Virus record (IMG/VR): IMGVR_UViG_3300030294_000047
Coordinates: 1 to 54,457 of that record
DNA length: 54,457 nucleotides
Strand: one strand, 5' to 3'
Source of the DNA: a virus
The position numbers and the translations under genes were made by a program. Each line of letters opens with the position of its first letter. Within the stretch, counting starts at the first letter, position 1. Positions 51,936-54,457 of the stretch are shown in pieces. Below the pieces are notes generated by a model. That model saw only the letters and a program-made list of their open reading frames with translations, was not told the DNA's origin and made no database searches.

Positions 51936-53846
51936 TTATCTGCCTGTGCCGCGATACCAAGCGGACATCAACTTCGAAGGAGGAATGAAAGAGTTGTCAC
52001 CCATCCAGTTAGCAAAGTGAGACACGCTAAAGAATGTGTTCCATTGAGCCATCTGGCGAGTCAGGTTGAGTTTCAATTTACGCAGAGCATAGATCTGATC
52101 TGCTAGACCCATGCCTGCCAGAACAGCCATATAGTCCGTGAAGGTATTGTCGTCACTAAAAGTGGTATCAACCAGGTTCATGGTAAAGCCTTCAGTGATA
52201 GGCATCGCAATCACGCTGGAAAGATCGGCAATAGTAAAGCTGACATCCACAGCCATTGCTTTCCATTCTGAGCTGAATGGTAGGTTAGCCGTACCGCGAG
52301 TGAATGACAGACTATCAATCATTCCCAGTCGTGTCTGGCAGTGTCCCTTGTCGTAGAGTTCAAGCAGGAATGGACTCGTGTACGACTGAGGACCAGTTGA
52401 CATCGGCAATGCCGCAGCCAAGAGCATAGCCATCGGCAAGTCGATATAGATCAGCTGACACAGTGGATTGTTGTACGGACAGATAAGCTTGAAGGAATAA
52501 CTCGTTCTGTTGAATGATGCAGACGACTGATCCCAGTGTTCGGGAATATCAGCAAAAGCACCACCGCCCAGTACCACCAATCCTTGCAAGCCGACACTAT
52601 CAGCCAGTTCAGCTGTGAAGTCTTTGATCCCGCCAATTGCAGAAGTAATAGCTGATGCAATATTGCCGCCAGCCAGTGAGAAATTTGTGCTTCTGGATGA
52701 TGCAGACATACCGTTGATTGACTGAGCAATCTCGGATGGTGTGTGGGTATTGCTGAAACTCTCACTGGCAGGACCTGACGCATCGACTCGGAACGTTGCA
52801 AAAGCCGAACCGTCATCGAGTTCGGCAGTATAGAAGCTAGCCAGTCTTTCCCAAACTGACTCATCTCCTTGTTTGGGAACTTGCTCATCCGAGGTAGTCT
52901 TGCTGGCAGTACCATCCGGAGAAGTAGGCATTTCACCCGGACCACTTGACCACCATGCGCTCACATAGTCAGGCAGGTTTTTGTGTGGACCAGCACCATC
53001 CAATCCTTGCTTGCTAACAGAATCCACCAGCTTATCGAGCGTGATAGTGTCGGAAGACTCAGCTGCTGCCTGCATGGCCTTTTGCTGACGCCTAGCGAGT
53101 CTCTGAGCCCTGTTTGCAATGGCATAGACGTCGATACCGCCAGACTCCAAGAAAACATCGCCCTTGAGCATTTTCTTGTAGAGTTTGTATTGGTCGGGTG
53201 AGAAGTTCAAGTCGGAGCGCCCCATTGCCTGTTGAACTGTATTGTCACCAAACACACGAGGCAAGATACCTCGGTTCACCGCCATGATGTTAACCATGGT
53301 GGTCACGGCGTTCCAGTACAGTGGCATGGTGGGTTTCAAGTAGTAGTACTTACTACTCGGTTTACCAGCCAGAAACCGAATGATGTAGAACGTGGTCATG
53401 ATGATGGTCAGAGGCAGAGTAATCAGGTTAACCACATAACCCGCTACTTTACCCAATAGACCCATGACGCTGAAACCACGACCTGTACGAGCCAGCCTAC
53501 CTGCACTGGCTTTATAGAATCCAGTAAAGAAGGTCGTCAGTGAATTGAACTGAGGAACACCATAGCGCATGTTGACCAGCTGCTGATTGTCATCAATCGC
53601 TTCACTGTAGCATCTTCCCATGCCAGTTGAAGAAGTATAGCGACCCTTAACAGGGATGTCAGCCGTTCTTGTGAACTGGGGGAGGGGGTTGATTGCAAAG
53701 TTACCACCAGGGGTGGTATCGGTAAATTTGAAGAGGACAGTAGAGAAGGTGCGACGTGCTTTTGTGGTAGCATTGTCGTAAGCATTCTTATTCAGGAAAA
53801 ATGCTTTCTGAATCCACTCTCTGTCGGCAAGTAGAGGACCGGCCAT
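51936..53846 (-). CDS. Probable virion structural protein with a membrane-like segment, 636 aa
   Basis: The N-terminal ~120 residues are polar. A hydrophobic helix pair at ~128-160 (VAGYVVNLITLPLTIIMTTFYIIRF) is followed by a long Ser/Gly/Asp-rich linker, and the C-terminal ~250 residues are beta-rich (LVVLGGGAFADIPEHW, ICPYNNPLCQLIYIDLPMAM). No catalytic motif is seen. The hydrophobic segment could be a membrane insertion device used during DNA entry, which would suit a tail or internal virion protein. No family is assigned. Confidence 0.7.
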   Translation of the reverse strand: MAGPLLADREWIQKAFFLNKNAYDNATTKARRTFSTVLFKFTDTTPGGNFAINPLPQFTRTADIPVKGRYTSSTGMGRCYSEAIDDNQQLVNMRYGVPQFNSLTTFFTGFYKASAGRLARTGRGFSVMGLLGKVAGYVVNLITLPLTIIMTTFYIIRFLAGKPSSKYYYLKPTMPLYWNAVTTMVNIMAVNRGILPRVFGDNTVQQAMGRSDLNFSPDQYKLYKKMLKGDVFLESGGIDVYAIANRAQRLARRQQKAMQAAAESSDTITLDKLVDSVSKQGLDGAGPHKNLPDYVSAWWSSGPGEMPTSPDGTASKTTSDEQVPKQGDESVWERLASFYTAELDDGSAFATFRVDASGPASESFSNTHTPSEIAQSINGMSASSRSTNFSLAGGNIASAITSAIGGIKDFTAELADSVGLQGLVVLGGGAFADIPEHWDQSSASFNRTSYSFKLICPYNNPLCQLIYIDLPMAMLLAAALPMSTGPQSYTSPFLLELYDKGHCQTRLGMIDSLSFTRGTANLPFSSEWKAMAVDVSFTIADLSSVIAMPITEGFTMNLVDTTFSDDNTFTDYMAVLAGMGLADQIYALRKLKLNLTRQMAQWNTFFSVSHFANWMGDNSFIPPSKLMSAWYRGTGR

Positions 53847-53905
53847 TTCGATAGTCCCTTGTTAGTTAAAGTCTTTAGATGTGTGGAGAATCATAGAAAA
53901 CTGCT

Positions 53906-53940
53906 CCATACTCCCTCAGATATTATCCGAAGGAGTATGG
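53906..53940 (-). terminator. Terminator after the gene at the right edge
   Basis: CCATACTCC pairs with GGAGTATGG, and the 17-base loop can form further GAT/ATC pairs. On the minus strand it is followed by AGCAGTTTTC. It lies 12 bases past the stop of the 53952 gene. Confidence 0.7.
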
Positions 53941-53951
53941 TTTACAGTAGG

Positions 53952-54457
53952 TTATGCCGTCTTCTTCATTGAAACGGGTATTGCTCTACGAGAACGATTC
54001 GTCGACGCCTGTGGATTGTCCCCACTGATGTCAGCCGAAGTAGTCGGTGTAGATGTGTCAGATGATGCAACACTACCCTGTGAGGAGTTAGGCATTGAAT
54101 CAACAGATGCCACCCTAATACCATTCTTCGAGAGTGCATCCCGGATGTCTTTGAGGATATCCGTTTGCGCTTGAAGAACCTTGACAACATCGCTGTTGCT
54201 ACCATTGTCAAGCCCGCTATTGGTGTAGGATGATGTGCGAGCAGCAGTTTGCATTGCCACCGCATTACTCGACATCGCAGATGCCACAGACGACGTGCTA
54301 TCGACAGACTTGCGTTTGCCAATAACAGTAATCTTGGCCACTTCACCACTACTGCCACCATTACCGGTAACAGCAGCCGTTACCGATGTTTTGGCAGCGA
54401 CAGGTGCTACGGCGGGAGTGACGGGTTTTGTAGGAGCAGGAACTCCAGGAGCCGTAC
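53952..54457 (-). CDS. Low-complexity protein, 5' end cut by the right window edge
   Basis: The open frame continues upstream of the GTG at 54341 without a stop to the last base of the window, through Pro/Ala/Thr/Val-rich sequence (TAPGVPAPTKPVTPAVAPV). So GTG 54341 is probably not the start. The visible ~168 residues are Ser/Thr/Asn-rich. A short helix (VVKVLQAQTDILKDIRDAL) lies in the middle, and the end is basic (NRSRRAIPVSMKKTA). Likely a virion or linker protein. Function is not known. Confidence 0.7.
   Translation of the reverse strand, partial: TAPGVPAPTKPVTPAVAPVAAKTSVTAAVTGNGGSSGEVAKITVIGKRKSVDSTSSVASAMSSNAVAMQTAARTSSYTNSGLDNGSNSDVVKVLQAQTDILKDIRDALSKNGIRVASVDSMPNSSQGSVASSDTSTPTTSADISGDNPQASTNRSRRAIPVSMKKTA

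Noticed and set aside
54341-54343. GTG at 54341 as the start of the right-edge gene
   Set aside because: The same frame stays open upstream to the end of the window with plausible Pro/Ala/Thr-rich sequence, so the gene is more likely cut by the edge.
1-54457. CRISPR array, tRNA genes, insertion sequences, phage-nucleus or tubulin genes
   Set aside because: No regularly spaced direct repeats, tRNA cloverleaf signals, transposase frames or recognisable nucleus-shell or tubulin-like motifs (such as GGGTGSG) were seen.

Overview
The window is a 54 kb piece of the genome of a large tailed phage of the phiKZ type (jumbo myovirus, Chimalliviridae-like). This rests on the gene set: a ~752-residue phiKZ-class major capsid protein, RNA polymerase beta-subunit fragments encoded as separate genes, a DnaB-type helicase and a UvsX-type recombinase that both have non-canonical P-loops, an SbcC-like ATPase, an RNase H and a RuvC-like resolvase. 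These are interleaved with many large virion proteins on both strands. Spanin-like lysis genes and a lytic transglycosylase point to a Gram-negative host. The host species cannot be read from the sequence. No tRNA, CRISPR array, insertion sequence or integrase was seen.

Layout. 1-1870 (minus): small virion-type genes and one unknown gene. 1871-3770 (minus): DnaB-like helicase split into two exons by a group I intron (2246-2612). 3968-6897 (plus): an unknown gene and the major capsid protein. 7173-11820 (plus): a tail-anchored coiled-coil protein, an RNA polymerase beta N-terminal fragment and a protein with an Arg/Gly-rich segment. 11898-14957 (minus): probable portal. 14989-17955 (plus): two probable virion proteins. 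17973-20758 (plus): RuvC-like resolvase, a spanin-like pair, a one-TM protein and a CYTH-like protein. 20817-21824 (minus): membrane-anchored transglycosylase. 21951-31526 (minus): a fibre/adhesin array of three large proteins with related N-termini plus two small paralogues. 31616-38493 (mixed strands): virion proteins, the SbcC-like ATPase and a central-spike candidate. 38581-41401 (plus): a second membrane-protein/lipoprotein pair, RNase H and an unknown gene. 41460-43980: an unknown protein (minus) and the UvsX-like recombinase (plus). 44028-50257 (mostly plus): compact small genes including a SLOG-DUF488 fusion, two NADAR-like paralogues and an RNA polymerase beta C-terminal fragment. 50378-54457: virion-like proteins, the last cut by the window edge.

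Genes from several functions are mixed: replication and recombination (helicase, UvsX, SbcC-like, RuvC, RNase H), transcription (two beta fragments), assembly (capsid, portal, spike, fibres) and lysis. Strand switches are frequent. Almost every convergent junction carries a long perfect hairpin, several flanked by GCATA/TATGCC-like sequence, which look like two-way terminators. The most unusual items are the intron inside the helicase core, the NADAR/SLOG-DUF488 cluster, two spanin-like pairs, and a 161-nt antisense overlap of two coding regions.
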